From Eublepharis macularius (lineage: Eukaryota > Chordata > Lepidosauria > Squamata > Eublepharidae): DNA of 64,000 nucleotides. Under the pieces are notes generated by a model. It searched no databases, had not been told where the DNA came from, and worked only from the letters and a program-made list of their open reading frames with translations. Shown here piece by piece: positions 21,520 to 32,368 of this stretch; the first letter of the stretch is position 1; every line of letters starts with the position of its first letter. The stretch spans positions 11,737,868 through 11,801,867 of the forward strand of contig NC_072791.1 of NCBI RefSeq assembly GCF_028583425.1, read 5' to 3'. Made by a program: the position numbers and the translations under genes.

Positions 21520-21727
21520 AGATGCAGAGGAGTTAGCCGTGTTAGTCTGTAGTAGCAAAATCAAAAAGAGTCCAGTCGCACCTTTAAGACTAACCAACTT
21601 TATTGTAGCATAAGCTTTCGAGAATCACAGTTCTCTTCGTCAGATGACGAAGAGAACTGTGATTCTCGAAAGCTTATGCTACAATAGCGTTGGTTAGTCT
21701 TAAAGGTGCGACTGGACTCTTTTTGAT
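21520..21727. mobile_element. Palindromic PLE terminal insertion with 12-base target duplication
   Basis: Two 85-base arms (21558-21642 and 21645-21729) form an almost perfect inverted repeat around a 2-base centre; the only visible difference is near ATAAAG/ATAGCG. The target sequence TTCCCTGGGAGT occurs on both sides (21508-21519 and 21728-21739), so this is an insertion product. The terminal sequence is the one at the 3' end of the GIY-YIG-bearing element at 46045-46637. Confidence 0.8.
21608..21646 (-). ncRNA. Hammerhead-ribozyme-like motif (family 1)
   Basis: Minus strand: CTGACGA (21637-21643), a GAGAA/TTCTC stem, GAAA (21616-21619), a minimal palindromic AGCT third helix, then ATGC that can pair three bases with the CAT before the core. 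This is the layout of small hammerhead variants known from PLE terminal repeats. One extra A separates the core from stem II. The mirrored plus-strand motif lacks the first core C. Confidence 0.55.
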
Positions 21728-21844
21728 TTCCCTGGGAGTGGAGCTGAGTCCTTCTTGCAATAAGGGAGGCAGCTCCTGCTGTTTTTCCTCTTCTGCGTTG
21801 GGCTGCTGTCTGCAGTCTCTAGCAAAATAGCCTCTCTTTTGGCA

Positions 21845-22205
21845 TCTCTTCATTTTATTTTTATTTGAAATATATAATTTACAGAGTGTAAGCCAATATG
21901 ATCAATTGCTGGGACAGTCAATAAACAGTACATTGAATAAATAATGCATCCGAAATTTGAAGAAGCAGAAATCTGACACAGAGCTGAAAGTTTGCTGAAA
22001 GAAAACATAAGTGAAGGGGCATGACATATTAACAAACCAGAGCAACTATCCCATAGGAGCATTAGTACAGCAAAAGGCAGTGCACAGTGGTATAAACTAC
22101 AGTCCCTATCCCTTTAGCAACACATCTCTCGGAACCTTTTGCTTACTGCCCAGTCCTATTGCCTGAGGGAAAAGCCCTCCTGAATAATTCAATTTGCATT
22201 CAAAT
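21845..22205. mobile_element. LINE 3' tail (CR1/L2-like family)
   Basis: Contains GTGTAAGCCAATATGATC and CTGAATAATTCAATTTGCAT. The same tail family is at 23355-23630, 41865-42145 (reverse), 44560-44910 and 52775-53100, where it continues into LINE coding sequence. Confidence 0.65.
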
Positions 22206-23150
22206 TAGGGATTTTTACAAGGGGTGCCCCAAACTCACATGGCCATAGATATGTTGATTGATATGGTGAGTTTTGGGGGACCTTGTGTTAAAATCCTCAG
22301 GATGCATGAGGATCCCTCCCTTGGACTCTTCTTTTTGAGCTGTGACATCTTTATTCTGTTTCAGCAAGGAGGGATCCCTTTGCTGAGTATAGAGTCGTCA
22401 GGTGTATAACAATTTGGACAATAGTGGGCAACTGCAGATTTTGCCAGTTTTCAGAGTGGCACCTGCAGAAGGCCCTGCTCAGAGGAGCAAAGCTGTGGTG
22501 GGGCATAGAGAGGCAGTCCCATCATTCTTTCCATAAACGTGGTGCTGCTGTAGTGCAGTCGTGTTCCCACGTGGCCTTCCTATTTTTTCTTGCTATTCTG
22601 AAATCGTAAGTGTGGATTTTTGGAGGGTTCTCCTCTTCATTCTTCTGTGGCTTACTGAAAATACAGTTTTGGTGGCAGACTCAGCAGAGTTTTTCCTTGC
22701 CAGAAAATCTGTTGCTTTCCAGTCACTTCTGCAGCCTGGTGCACTTCAGTTGTTTTTGCTAATGCAAGATCTTTGGTTTCTAGAAATCCACCTCTCCTCT
22801 TCAGATCATGAGGACCTCAGATGATCTGATCCATGCTTAATGATCCATTCTTAAGCCCGGCAGAGTCACGTGTTGGTCTTGGGCCACCGAACTCTGAAAG
22901 ATCTCAGCCTGTCTTTGCTTCCTTGTATGATAAAAGTATTTGTTTATTTAGAGAATTTTTATATTGCCTCTCCAGAGAACCGACTGAGTCAACTTAAAAT
23001 GAAAATATAAAAGATTAACAGTTATTAATTAAACTTCCATGGGTGAACAAGGATTTGAACCTGGGTCTCCCAGACTCAAACCTCTACATCACAACCGAAT
23101 TGAAGTAAAGGATCGCATAATTCCAATGCCAAAAAGCATGTACTGGTCAC
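22206..23150. repeat. Flank block, inverted relative to 18675-19290 and 40650-41700
   Basis: Bases 22210-22450 match 41345-41680 in reverse complement; 22430-23150 match the complement of 40700-41345. Identity is moderate, so the duplication is old. Confidence 0.65.
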
Positions 23151-23354
23151 TGATTTGGTTTTGGGTTCAATTCAAGGTGCTGGTTATTCCTTCATGACCT
23201 GGGGCCCACTGATCCGAAGGACTTTCTCTCTGGGTATAAACCTTACATCAGCCCATGTGGGACTAGATGGGCTTGATGTGTGCATATGTTATGGTCTTAA
23301 TGATCACCTGGCTTCTCAAACATCCCCTTGCAAGAGGAAACCCACAAATGTTAT

Positions 23355-23634
23355 ACAGAGGTGAATGGTTTGTTTATTTATTTACATTAGTTATAGCCTG
23401 ACATTCTCACTTGGACTCAAGGCAGATTACACAGTGTAAGGCAATATGATCTATGGCGAGGACGTTCAAGAAACAATACAATTGGGTAAAGACTGTAGAA
23501 ATTTGAAAACAAGGAGAAATCCAATGCAGAGTTGAAAACAATGGTGAGACAATACATACATTAATATTAAATGATAGGACTTGACTGATTTTGAGAAGAT
23601 AATCATGCAGAGAAAGAATCACATCTTAGGCCAA
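23355..23634 (+). mobile_element. LINE 3' tail fragment
   Basis: Contains ACTCAAGGCAGATTACACAG and GTAAGGCAATATGATCTATGG, the tail family also seen at 21845 and 52800. Confidence 0.6.
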
Positions 23635-24535
23635 ATCTACAAACTTTTACTCTAATATGATAAAGAAACAGAACAAGTTAAAACCTGCGAGCTAAAATGG
23701 ATGCAAAACTTGGGAGAAGAAATAACATTCCAACACAGGAAACTTTATGGACTAAGGGCATAACATTTACAGCAAGCCAAACACTGAGAGAAAATTGGTA
23801 CAGCACATGTTCCTATACTGTCTATTTTATAGGGAAGTTTGTCTCAGATTCATTACCCCATTTTTTAATATGATCTCTGATCATATATCCACCAATAAAG
23901 CAAGTCTCCACTGGTTTCTATCTGATAAAAATTTCATGATTACATGTAAAGATGCTAAATTCTGTGCATTAATTCTTAAATGATGGAAATCACGTCTTTA
24001 AAGCTCTTAAAATCAATCCTTTTTTCACTTTTATTGTATTCTTGGTTTGATTGATTTTTATGCTGGTCTTAGGACCGTAATAAACGAATGATAATGATGG
24101 TATAAGATGTTTTTTCAGTGGTACATTTCCTCAAGATTTATTGAAAGAAAATGATAAGAAGTACTTAGGGACAACCTGGAAATGTAAAGAAGCAGACGTT
24201 CTTTTTTCATCTGTGGTGGACATGTAAAAAACCAAAAAAAAAAAAAGGAAAGATATACATGCTGAGATTCAGAGGATCTTAAAAATTGATTTTGCTATGA
24301 AACCTCAGAGTATGTGGTCAGGAATAATACCAGACGTTGACAGAACACTACACGACTTACTTAGGTTTCTGCTGACGGCGACAGGAGTGGTAATGGCAAG
24401 CGAATGGAAAGAAGAATGCCCAACCAGGGAAAGAAACTGTCAGAATATGTGGTAATGGCAAAATCGATGAGTTATATAAACAGAAAACCGATTAAAGAAT
24501 TTGAAGAGAAATGGGGCAACTAGTTTGCTCACAAC
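23635..24535 (+). pseudogene. L1 ORF2 C-terminal remnant, interrupted at 23798-24097
   Basis: Two collinear parts, 23635-23797 and 24098-24535, match the minus-strand L1 at 9850-10474 (for example CTAAAATGGATGCAAAACTT and GTAATGGCAA.CGAATGGAAAG). Frames are broken. Confidence 0.75.
23798..24097 (+). mobile_element. LINE 3' end (unassigned clade) nested in L1
   Basis: A 62-codon frame EHMFLYCLFYREVCLRFI... has the H....C part of a C-terminal zinc-binding motif, like the larger copy at 55774-56885. The tail TTAGGACCGTAATAAACG marks the 3' end. A short TGGTA-like direct repeat flanks it. Confidence 0.6.
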
Positions 24536-24793
24536 AGATAAAATTTAGAAGAAAAAAGAAAAAAATATTAAATGATGTATCCTGGATATCACCTCACTCG
24601 CAAGGGGAGGTCCCTAGTTTACAGTGGGCAAATATTCAGGGGTGTTGGCAAGCAACAAAGAGAGATTCCAGCATCCTGCCTTGCAGGGGTGTTGGAGGGG
24701 GGAAGGGCAAGCACTTCCCAACCTCAGACTTCCAGCCAGGGCTGCATGCCAGTGAGGCAGAGGGTCTCATGGAGGGCTGGGGGGAGACCCTCA

Positions 24794-24911
24794 GGGCCAA
24801 GCTACACATGACGAATGACACTTGAACAGCAAGTGTATTTCTCCCTGTTCACTTGCCCTCCACTCAATCCACTTGCCGTTCAAGTGTCATTCGTCATGTG
24901 TAGCTTGGCCC
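24794..24911. mobile_element. MITE with 42-base terminal inverted repeats
   Basis: Starts GGGCCAAGCTACACATGACG and ends with its reverse complement; arms of 42 bases differ at one position. The 3-base TCA flanks both ends (24791-24793, 24912-24914). Three-base duplications and GGGCC ends suggest PIF/Harbinger, which is inference. Confidence 0.85.
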
Positions 24912-26030
24912 TCAGTCTCACTGACATGCAGTCCCAGTTAGAAAACTGAGGGTGGGAAGAGCTTGTCCACAGCCCAGCCCCTGGACTTACCTGGAGGAGG
25001 GGATGGGAGACGGCCAGGAGACAGCTGCCCGGTTGCCCCAGCAGGCTCCTAGGGGGGTGGGGTGGGGGGTGGAGGACTGGGTCAGGGTGAGCAGGCCAGC
25101 AAGTGGAGTGAGAGGGAGTCGGTGTGATGTATACCGTCCCTCCTTCCACAGAGCAGGGTCCTGCAGTATCCCTGACACCCCTTTGATGTCAGGGCCAGGC
25201 ATGCCAGTGGCCTGCCCAGCAGCAGCCACAGCAAGCCCTGACACTAATGACCAATTTTTGAAATTTTCAGGATTCAACAAAAGCTGAAAGTCCACAAAGA
25301 AAGATGATGGATGCAGCTCAGTGCTGATGAAAGGAATGTTAACTCTCAAGAACTTGTACCCAGAAAGTATTACTCAAATTGCTATCCACAGGGAGGCTAG
25401 ACTGTGAAAATCCTGTAGGTTCTTGATGTGAAGAACAGATGAGTAGGGTGTAGAGACAAAGACCAGCTTGTGACGCCAAGGAACCTGCGCCACACAGAGG
25501 AAGTAGCTGGAAAAAAGCGCTGCCAGGTTTTGGAGATTTTGGGACTATATTTATTGTGCTGATTTTCATGGTCTGGAATGCATTGTTCACAAAGTGAGGC
25601 AATGATAAGTGAACCAAAGACTGGAAGTGACAGGTGGCTGTCTCTGGGAGGGTGATGGGTCTGTGGTAAGGCTAATCACCTGTTAAACCTGTTTTGCAAA
25701 AAGACTATCAGAAAACCTAATTCTGGAAAATCATTTAAGTTTAAAGTCGGGAGGAAACTGATATTGACAAGGGGAGTTTTCCTAGTTTGCATAAAAGTTA
25801 AAAAGGCTTCCTAGAGGAGATTTGGAGAAATACAGCCCTAAGGTGTGGGGGAATAGCTAGATTAAGGACAGGTAATGATTTATTGCACTTTTGAAAGCAG
25901 GGTGGGGGAGGTGGAGAGGGCAAGAAAGCCCCACCCCCACGGAACTTTCTTCACATGGGCAGAAGCAGTGCTCGCAGCTGCAAGCTCACTGGAAGACACT
26001 CTGCTTGGCATTTTTTCATTTTGTAATCTA
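24912..26030. other. No gene recognised
   Basis: Moderately GC-rich intergenic sequence. Several open frames on both strands show no domain. Confidence 0.4.
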
Positions 26031-26580
26031 CATTCAGTAGGGAAATAGATCTATATGACTGTGGCAGCATTACATCACTGCCTTCTTTATATATTAAAGT
26101 TATACACACATTGCTACATTGGAGGTATTGTCTTTCCTTTTATCTCATTCATAACTTTTTGAAATGGTAACATTAAAATTTCTAAATATTTGCAATACAT
26201 TGCTGTCAGCCCATCTGGGCCTGTTGCTTTCTCCTTTAACATATTTTTATTGCCTGGAAGATTACTTAAATTATTACTTTTTAAATTATTTTTTAAAAAT
26301 TTCTATGTTCTGGTATAAACTTTGTGATCGGAATGTCTTTTAAATAATCTCTTATTCCACTTTATATAACAAACTTCTTTTTATATAGTCCTGAGAGAGC
26401 ATTAATAAATTGTAATTCTTTTTCTGCATATATAACTTGATCTCTGTTAATTGTTATTGGCACATCACACACGCAGGGCCCTTTGCAGAGAGTGCTGTTA
26501 ACTCCTGTGGATTGCATCTTTCAGTCTGAGAATTCTCGTTCCTTCGAGAAGGGTTAATTGTTTTCTTTTGCTGTCTTAGA

Positions 26581-27562
26581 GGCCGAATCCACACGTCTCA
26601 AGTTTTCCGCTCCCCCCCCGCCCATTATTCGCTTCTCAGAGGGCTGTTCACATACTCTTACCTCAATCCCGCCATTCTCTCGTGTCTTTCGCGTTGTACC
26701 TCAAACGAATTTGTCATGTGTTCAAACGCTTCTCTTGAGCGGTTCTCACCGTGGATGTGGACAAATAGAAGCATTTCACAAGGAGACCGCGCCCTTCAAA
26801 CCACCCCACCTCCGTGTTTTCAGCCTTTCTGGAACACCATCCCTCTTTGCCGTGCAATTATCAAGCTTTCCCACTCTCTCCGCAGCATGCCTGCCTACCC
26901 ACCCTTTCCCTTTTTTTAAAAAAGGGGACTTTCCCAGCATTGTTGCACAATCCTGGCCATAAATCTTAATCGGGGTTCTCCAAAATCCCCATGGAGACAT
27001 CAAGGAGTGGCGTCATTTCCATTTCCATGTCATTTTTAGGATGCCAAACAATCGGAAATATCGGTGGCTGTTAAAATTAATTTTTTTTAACTGTTGAAAT
27101 TACTGATCTAGCGGAAATCTGTCATTCTCTAACATTACATTCAAGCGTCAAATAATTAGTCTGCCCATTTGGAGAGTTTGGATCACCCTCACCTTAAATA
27201 TCAGTTCAAATTAGCCTGCCAGAATAATGGTCCAATGGATTTCAAAGAAAAAGGCATAGAATAACATTAACCAATCACAGGCATCATAGGGGTGTGGCCT
27301 CGCCATAGCAATTTAGCAAAAAAACGCTATAGCGGAAATCTGATGAAAAAATGAAAAAAAAATGAACGTGATGTCATCATTGGCAACATTGGATCTAAAC
27401 CCGCCCCGTATTGCGCGATTCTATTAGGGATGTGGACGAAGTATAGTGCGAGGCAGCGGCAGTAAGAGAAGGGATGTGAACACAGACTGGGACATTGCGG
27501 GATAGAATCCAGCACGATTAATGCACATGAAAAGCGGAAGGTAGGGAAGTGTGGATTTGGCC
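26581..27562. mobile_element. Non-autonomous DNA transposon, about 980 bases
   Basis: Left end GGCCGAATCCACAC and right end GTGTGGATTTGGCC are inverted repeats with one mismatch. A 3-base AGA occurs on both sides. The same termini bound the 171-base element at 51491-51661. No transposase frame is seen. Confidence 0.75.
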
Positions 27563-27820
27563 AGAGTTTGACCTGCTATCTAGGGGTTTTCGATTGCTAT
27601 TCCATTTCCACTGCTATTGTTTTAATCAGCCAAGGCTTCAAGAGGCGCCTGCTGGCTGAGCATTTATGCATGTTCTGTTGTGTTACAATAAACAATATTA
27701 GACTTGTTTAAGAACATTCTTGCAGTGATCTTATTTTTCCTAGTGTCAAGGTTTTCGTTCGCACACATGTACATGCCTTGGTAAGGGGCTAACAGAGCAA
27801 CGAACCAACTCTGTCGTGAG

Positions 27821-28583
27821 TAGACATGGGAAAGAATGGAACCCCCCCCCCCCCGAAAACCCTGTTCGACGTTTGGCGCCATCCACGAACAACGAACAAC
27901 GAACATGGATGAACATGAACTGTTCCCGGATATGTTCGTTGTTTGTTGTTCGTGGGACCCAGAACCATCCCCCCCAACCTCCCCCACTTAGCCCCTCCCC
28001 TCAAATCCACTTACCTGGCCCTTTAAAGATCCCTTTAAACTATCAGCTGGCAGGCGGCAGGGGGGAAATTCCCCCTGCCAACTGCCAGCTGATAGTTTAA
28101 AGGGCTGGGAGAGCAGTCGCACAGCCAGGCTGCCTGCCCAGTGCGAGAGAGGTGGGGAGATTCTCCCCATCCCTCACACCCAGGAGAATCTTCCCAATGT
28201 CCAATACCCACTAACTTTACAGGGGATATAGTTGTCACTGTCCTCCGAAGACCCCCCAAGTTTCATAGAGATTGCACCTCGGAAAAGGCATGATCCATGG
28301 GTTGTCACTTTCTCTTCACAGTGGCAAAAACGGGACTCTCTGCTGGAAGTACTTTGAAGGTTTAAAGCCAGAAGGAAAGCCAGAAGGAGTTCAGACAGAG
28401 TTCATTCCCTCCCTCCGGTTGCCAAGGGGATTGATTGCAGCAGGCTGCAGAAGGCAAGGAACAAGGCTTTTAGTGACCACCTGTTCGTTTAGAATGGGGC
28501 CTCACGAACAGCTTGCTCGTGAACAGCAGATCGGGGTGTTCATGGGTTTTTTCTGTTCGTAATGCTGTTCATGCCCATGTCTA
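27821..28583. mobile_element. hAT-like non-autonomous transposon, 763 bases
   Basis: Ends TAGACATGGG and CCCATGTCTA are perfect inverted repeats. Flanking 8-mers GTCGTGAG (27813-27820) and GTTGTGAG (28584-28591) match at 7 of 8, the hAT target length. Internal GTTCGTTGTT motifs are repeated in both orientations. No transposase. Confidence 0.82.
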
Positions 28584-29861
28584 GTTGTGAGTCACCCCAG
28601 GATACCAGAAAATTCTCACAACAATCTCCTTTCTTTATACGTGTTATTATTCTTTTTTCTTTCTCCTTCCTAAGACAATATGCCAAGTATCTACTAGGTT
28701 TGTTCGCAGTTTCAAAATGTCTTTGTTTTAAACATTTTAATTTTTTTCTGTACCTCCTCCATTTCTAACATATTTAGTTGATTTTTGAATTAATTTCTAA
28801 TAATGTATTTTTATTGAATTTTTTAATGCTCTTGCTCCATTCTCTGGATTCTTTCTACTAATGTCTTAGTTCATTCTGTTCTTTTCTTCTTAGCAGCAAC
28901 TGTTAATAGAATTCTTGTAATGAAAGCTTTGCTAGCTGCCCAAATTGTAACTGAAGACCTTCCTTCTGTATTATTTAGTTTAAAAAATTTAGTTTAAAAA
29001 ATCAGCTCTGATCCTGCTTGCAGGGGGAGTGGACTATAAATAAAATAAAATAAAATAAAAATAAATTCTTCCAGCTCCTTTTTACACTTATTTATTATAT
29101 ATCATCTTGTAATAGAAGAGCATCATTTAGTTTACATCTGCCTCTTATTTTTTTTCTATTCCATTGCCAAACTACCTCTATGGGATCGTGATCTGTGAAT
29201 GTTTTCAGTTGAATCTCTGCTTTGTCTAAATTTATTGCTAGGCTTTTTGATATCCAACACGCATTTATTCTTGAGTGTGTTTGATGTACATCAGAAAATA
29301 ATGTAAAATCTCTATCTTCCAGGTGTCTTCTAAGTTTAGCATTTTGAAACATTGGAATACATTTTCCAGTAATTTTCGACGTTGAGAGTTTCTGGACCTG
29401 TCCTTCTTTGGATTTAAAACTCCCTTCATGTTTCCAAAAACCATTATTTCTTTATCTTGAAATTCTAAGAGTTTGGAAAAAATTCTTAAAGAATTTCACT
29501 TTAGCATTGTTTGGCGTATATATTGTTGCTAACATGCATACCTTACCTTCCAGGAGTCTCATTTTTAAAATTAAATATTTTCCCTCTGAATCTCTTAATT
29601 CTTCTATTCTACTTGCGGCTTGTTTATACAGAGTGCTTTTTGTTTGGTGTTGAGGCAAAATATACATTGCGTAATTTCTTATTATTTAAAATATGTTCAG
29701 GTTTCTTCTTTATGTGAGTTTCTTGTAAGCATAAAATATCTGCATTCAGTTGGTTAAAAAATTTTCTATGTTTTGTAGGAGTTCAGCCCATTAATTTTTT
29801 CTTATACTATTTTTAATTTATCAATTTTGTCCCATTATTGATGCCATGGCCTTTTAATAAT

Positions 29862-30107
29862 AATAATAATGACATTCAATTTATATACTGCCCTTCAGGA
29901 TGACTTAACACCCACTCAGAGCAGTTTACAAAGTATGTCATCATTATCCCCCCTACAAAACTCCCTGGGAGGTGGGTGGGGCTGAGAGAGCTAGAAGCTG
30001 TGACTGACCCAAGGTCACCCAGCTGGCTTCAAGTGGAGGAGTGAAGAATCAAACCCAGTTCGCCAGATTAGAGTCCCACACTCTTAACCACTACACCAAA
30101 CTGGCTT
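29862..30107 (-). mobile_element. tRNA-derived SINE in L1
   Basis: Minus strand begins AGCCAGTTTGGTGTAGTGGT (A box) with GGGTTTGATTC (B box), then GGTGACCTTGGGTCAGTCAC and a tail ending in (ATT)n. A sister copy is at 44303-44547. Confidence 0.88.
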
Positions 30108-30860
30108 TTCTTCTCCTGAGCTCTTAAAGAAACGTTGCTTTAGAGAACCTGAAGTTTTTCCTTCAGTTCCTCCATGTGGATCCTCCGTTTGCAATTCTTC
30201 AGCCATTAACTTGGCTTGTTCTTCTATTTGGATTATGTTCCTTTCCGTACATGTACCTCTATTTCCAGTGGTTCCAGTTTATTTCCTTTTCTTGTCGAAT
30301 TTTTCTCAAAAAGTTAAAATCTGTTCTTTTGCTGAATACAGTTGGTGGTAAGTCCTGAAAAATCTGCACTTCTTTTCCTGCTACTGTAAATGAGAATTCT
30401 CTTGTTGCATCTAGCATTGTGTCTTGTGTTTTCTTATGAGTAAAGCAAACCAATAAATGTCGAGATAGCTTATTCTTGAGTGAAAATCTTGAATGCCCTT
30501 GTAGCAGTTCCTGAAATCTCTCTTCCAAGTCTGGCCTCCCAAAATCTTCTGGTATGCCTCTAAAATGTAGCTTATTAGGTCTATATTGAATTTCCAAGAC
30601 TTTGATTCTTTGTTCTTCTTTCTCAATCGATAATCTTGTCTTTCTAGATATATGTGATTTTTGTTTTCCTTTTTAATATTTAGAATTTCTTGTGTTTTAA
30701 TCTTGTAGTTTTGCATTAATTTTTGGCAGTCCAGCTGATAGTTCATGGCATGCTTTTTAAATATGTTTCTTAGTTCCTTCTTCAAATTCTTTAATATTTT
30801 TCTGAAAACTCTGAATGCTCTTCTGAGATCTTTCCTCTAATTGATGCATTTGCTTCACCA

Positions 30861-32109
30861 ATAGTCTTTATACGTCTTTATAAATAAGTCTTTATAAATA
30901 AAAGTAGAGAGAAGTGAAAAATAAAAAGTGTAGCTTATTTCCTAGTTGTCATTTCATAATCATAATTATGTTATCAGCAAAACATTTTGTACCTTCTATT
31001 GATATTTAAATTTGATAAGAAAACTTAATAAAGAAAAGGAGAGGAGAGATAAAGGAGAATAGAATGGGGAGAGAAAGGAAAAAAGAAACATAAAAGGAGA
31101 GTCTATAATAATCCAGGAAAAGCCAAAAAGTCAAAAGTAACAAATGGAAGGCTTGCCCAGCAGCAATAATATTTTCCAATGTCCTGATTCCTTTGTTTTT
31201 CATGTTGCCTGAAGAAAAAGGGGTGGGGGGAGGAACGACGTCCACAGTCTAGCTATTTTTGTCTACTAGAAATTGTCAGAGATGGTGTTCTAATTGATAA
31301 CATTCAGCATAAAAAAGTAATTAATTTCTTTTCTATCCTCCTGTTAAGCCATCTGTTTGTTGAATATGCCAAGTTGCTCTTTGGTGTGTCATATCAGAGC
31401 TGGCAGGCAGTGAGGGGAAGGGGAAGAACAAATAGTTGTTAGTTCACAACAAAAATGATTCTGCAGTTCCTGGTCCACAGAAAAAATAATTCACAGATAT
31501 GTGCAGTGAGATAGAATATAGCCAGAAGGTAAGAATACAAATTATTCCATGCTTCTGATGTTTCCGCTCTGTTTAAGGTTAGAGCTTTTTTGAAAGAAGT
31601 AATTAACTTAAGCTAGGCACAATTCAATACTTTATCTCTGCACTGTTACAAATCTCTAATAGATCAGTTCTCTATACTTTGTACTTTTTAAGTCCATAAA
31701 TTTCAGAAACTCTCTTTCCAGTGAAGTCAGGTGCTGCTGGGGATTTACCAGCATTCCAACAGAAATCTTTAGAAATGAGCCAAAAAAATTACAGATTTGT
31801 GAAAAACAAGAAAAAAGCAAAAAACAGGTAGAAATAGGGTGGTCAAACTTTACTGGCAAAGGCCCCTTATTCTCTGCTGACTTTGGTTTTATCAGAACCC
31901 CGGTGGGGTCTGAATAAATCATGCCTCCTCCTATGGATTCACCTATCAGTTAGGTCTCCCCCATAGGGAGAGGTATATGAGTAGAGGAATAAATTCCCTC
32001 TACATGGCATAAATATACCTACAGCAAGATAAGTCTAGGGTGTTTTAGAAATGCTACTGTTCAGGTCGTCATTTCCCCGAATCTCTGAAAAGAAAAGTTT
32101 CTTCCAGAC
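30861..32109. other. Gene B 3' flank, homologous to gene C 3' flank
   Basis: Bases 31300-32060 match 57650-58330 (for example AATACAAATTATTCCATGCT). No gene; a poly(A) signal for gene B was not identified. Confidence 0.6.
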
Positions 32110-32368
32110 TCTTAACCTTTATGTGATTTCTCTGCTGAGTGGATTCATTGATGCACGATAAGGCCTGAACTCCAAGAAAAGCTCTTTTCACACTCCACAC
32201 ATTATATTGTTCCTCCGTTGTGTGGGTTCATTGAGGGTGAGTAAGCTCTGTACTCTAAGCAAACATCTTTCCACACTCTATGCATCATATGGTTTCTCCC
32301 TTCTGTGAATATGTCAATGGGCAGTAAGATTTGTCCTCTAAACAAAGCTTTTTCCACCCTCCACAATT
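32110..32368 (-). pseudogene. Dead zinc fingers downstream of gene B
   Basis: Past the stop, about three further finger relics can be read with frameshifts and stops: one starting [12 protein letters not shown], then pieces with VERCLLRVQSLL and KRAFLGVQAL in a shifted frame (the shadow of ECGK.F). They are the remains of an originally longer array. Confidence 0.75.

Larger units (their letters stand above)
21195..21840. repeat. Right arm of the gene A flank inverted repeat
   Basis: Reverse-complement partner of 20500-20870, interrupted by a PLE insertion at 21520-21727. Ends at the LINE tail that begins about 21845. Confidence 0.75.
26445..28623. mobile_element. Solo LTR carrying two nested DNA transposons
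   Basis: Starts TGTTAATTG and ends CACAACA (TGTT/AACA inverted ends), with perfect 5-base target repeats ATCTC at 26440-26444 and 28624-28628; L1 sequence resumes directly on the right. Removing the nested elements at 26581-27562 and 27821-28583 leaves about 430 bases, a normal LTR length. A poly(A) signal AATAAA is near 27687. Confidence 0.82.
26031..30860 (-). pseudogene. L1 LINE in the gene B 3' flank, broken by later insertions
   Basis: Minus strand, 5' to 3': ORF1p remnant 30860-30170 (KLHFRGIPEDFGRPDLEERF and LSRHLLVCFTHKKTQDTM), ORF2 endonuclease/RT remnants 29850-28629, and RT sequence 26444-26031 (NEIKG.T and ADG..A.YCKYLE). It is split by a solo LTR at 26445-28623 and a SINE at 29862-30107. 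Many stops; dead. The ORF1-proximal end matches the L1 in the gene C 3' flank (56898-57480) at the same relative position. Confidence 0.82.
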
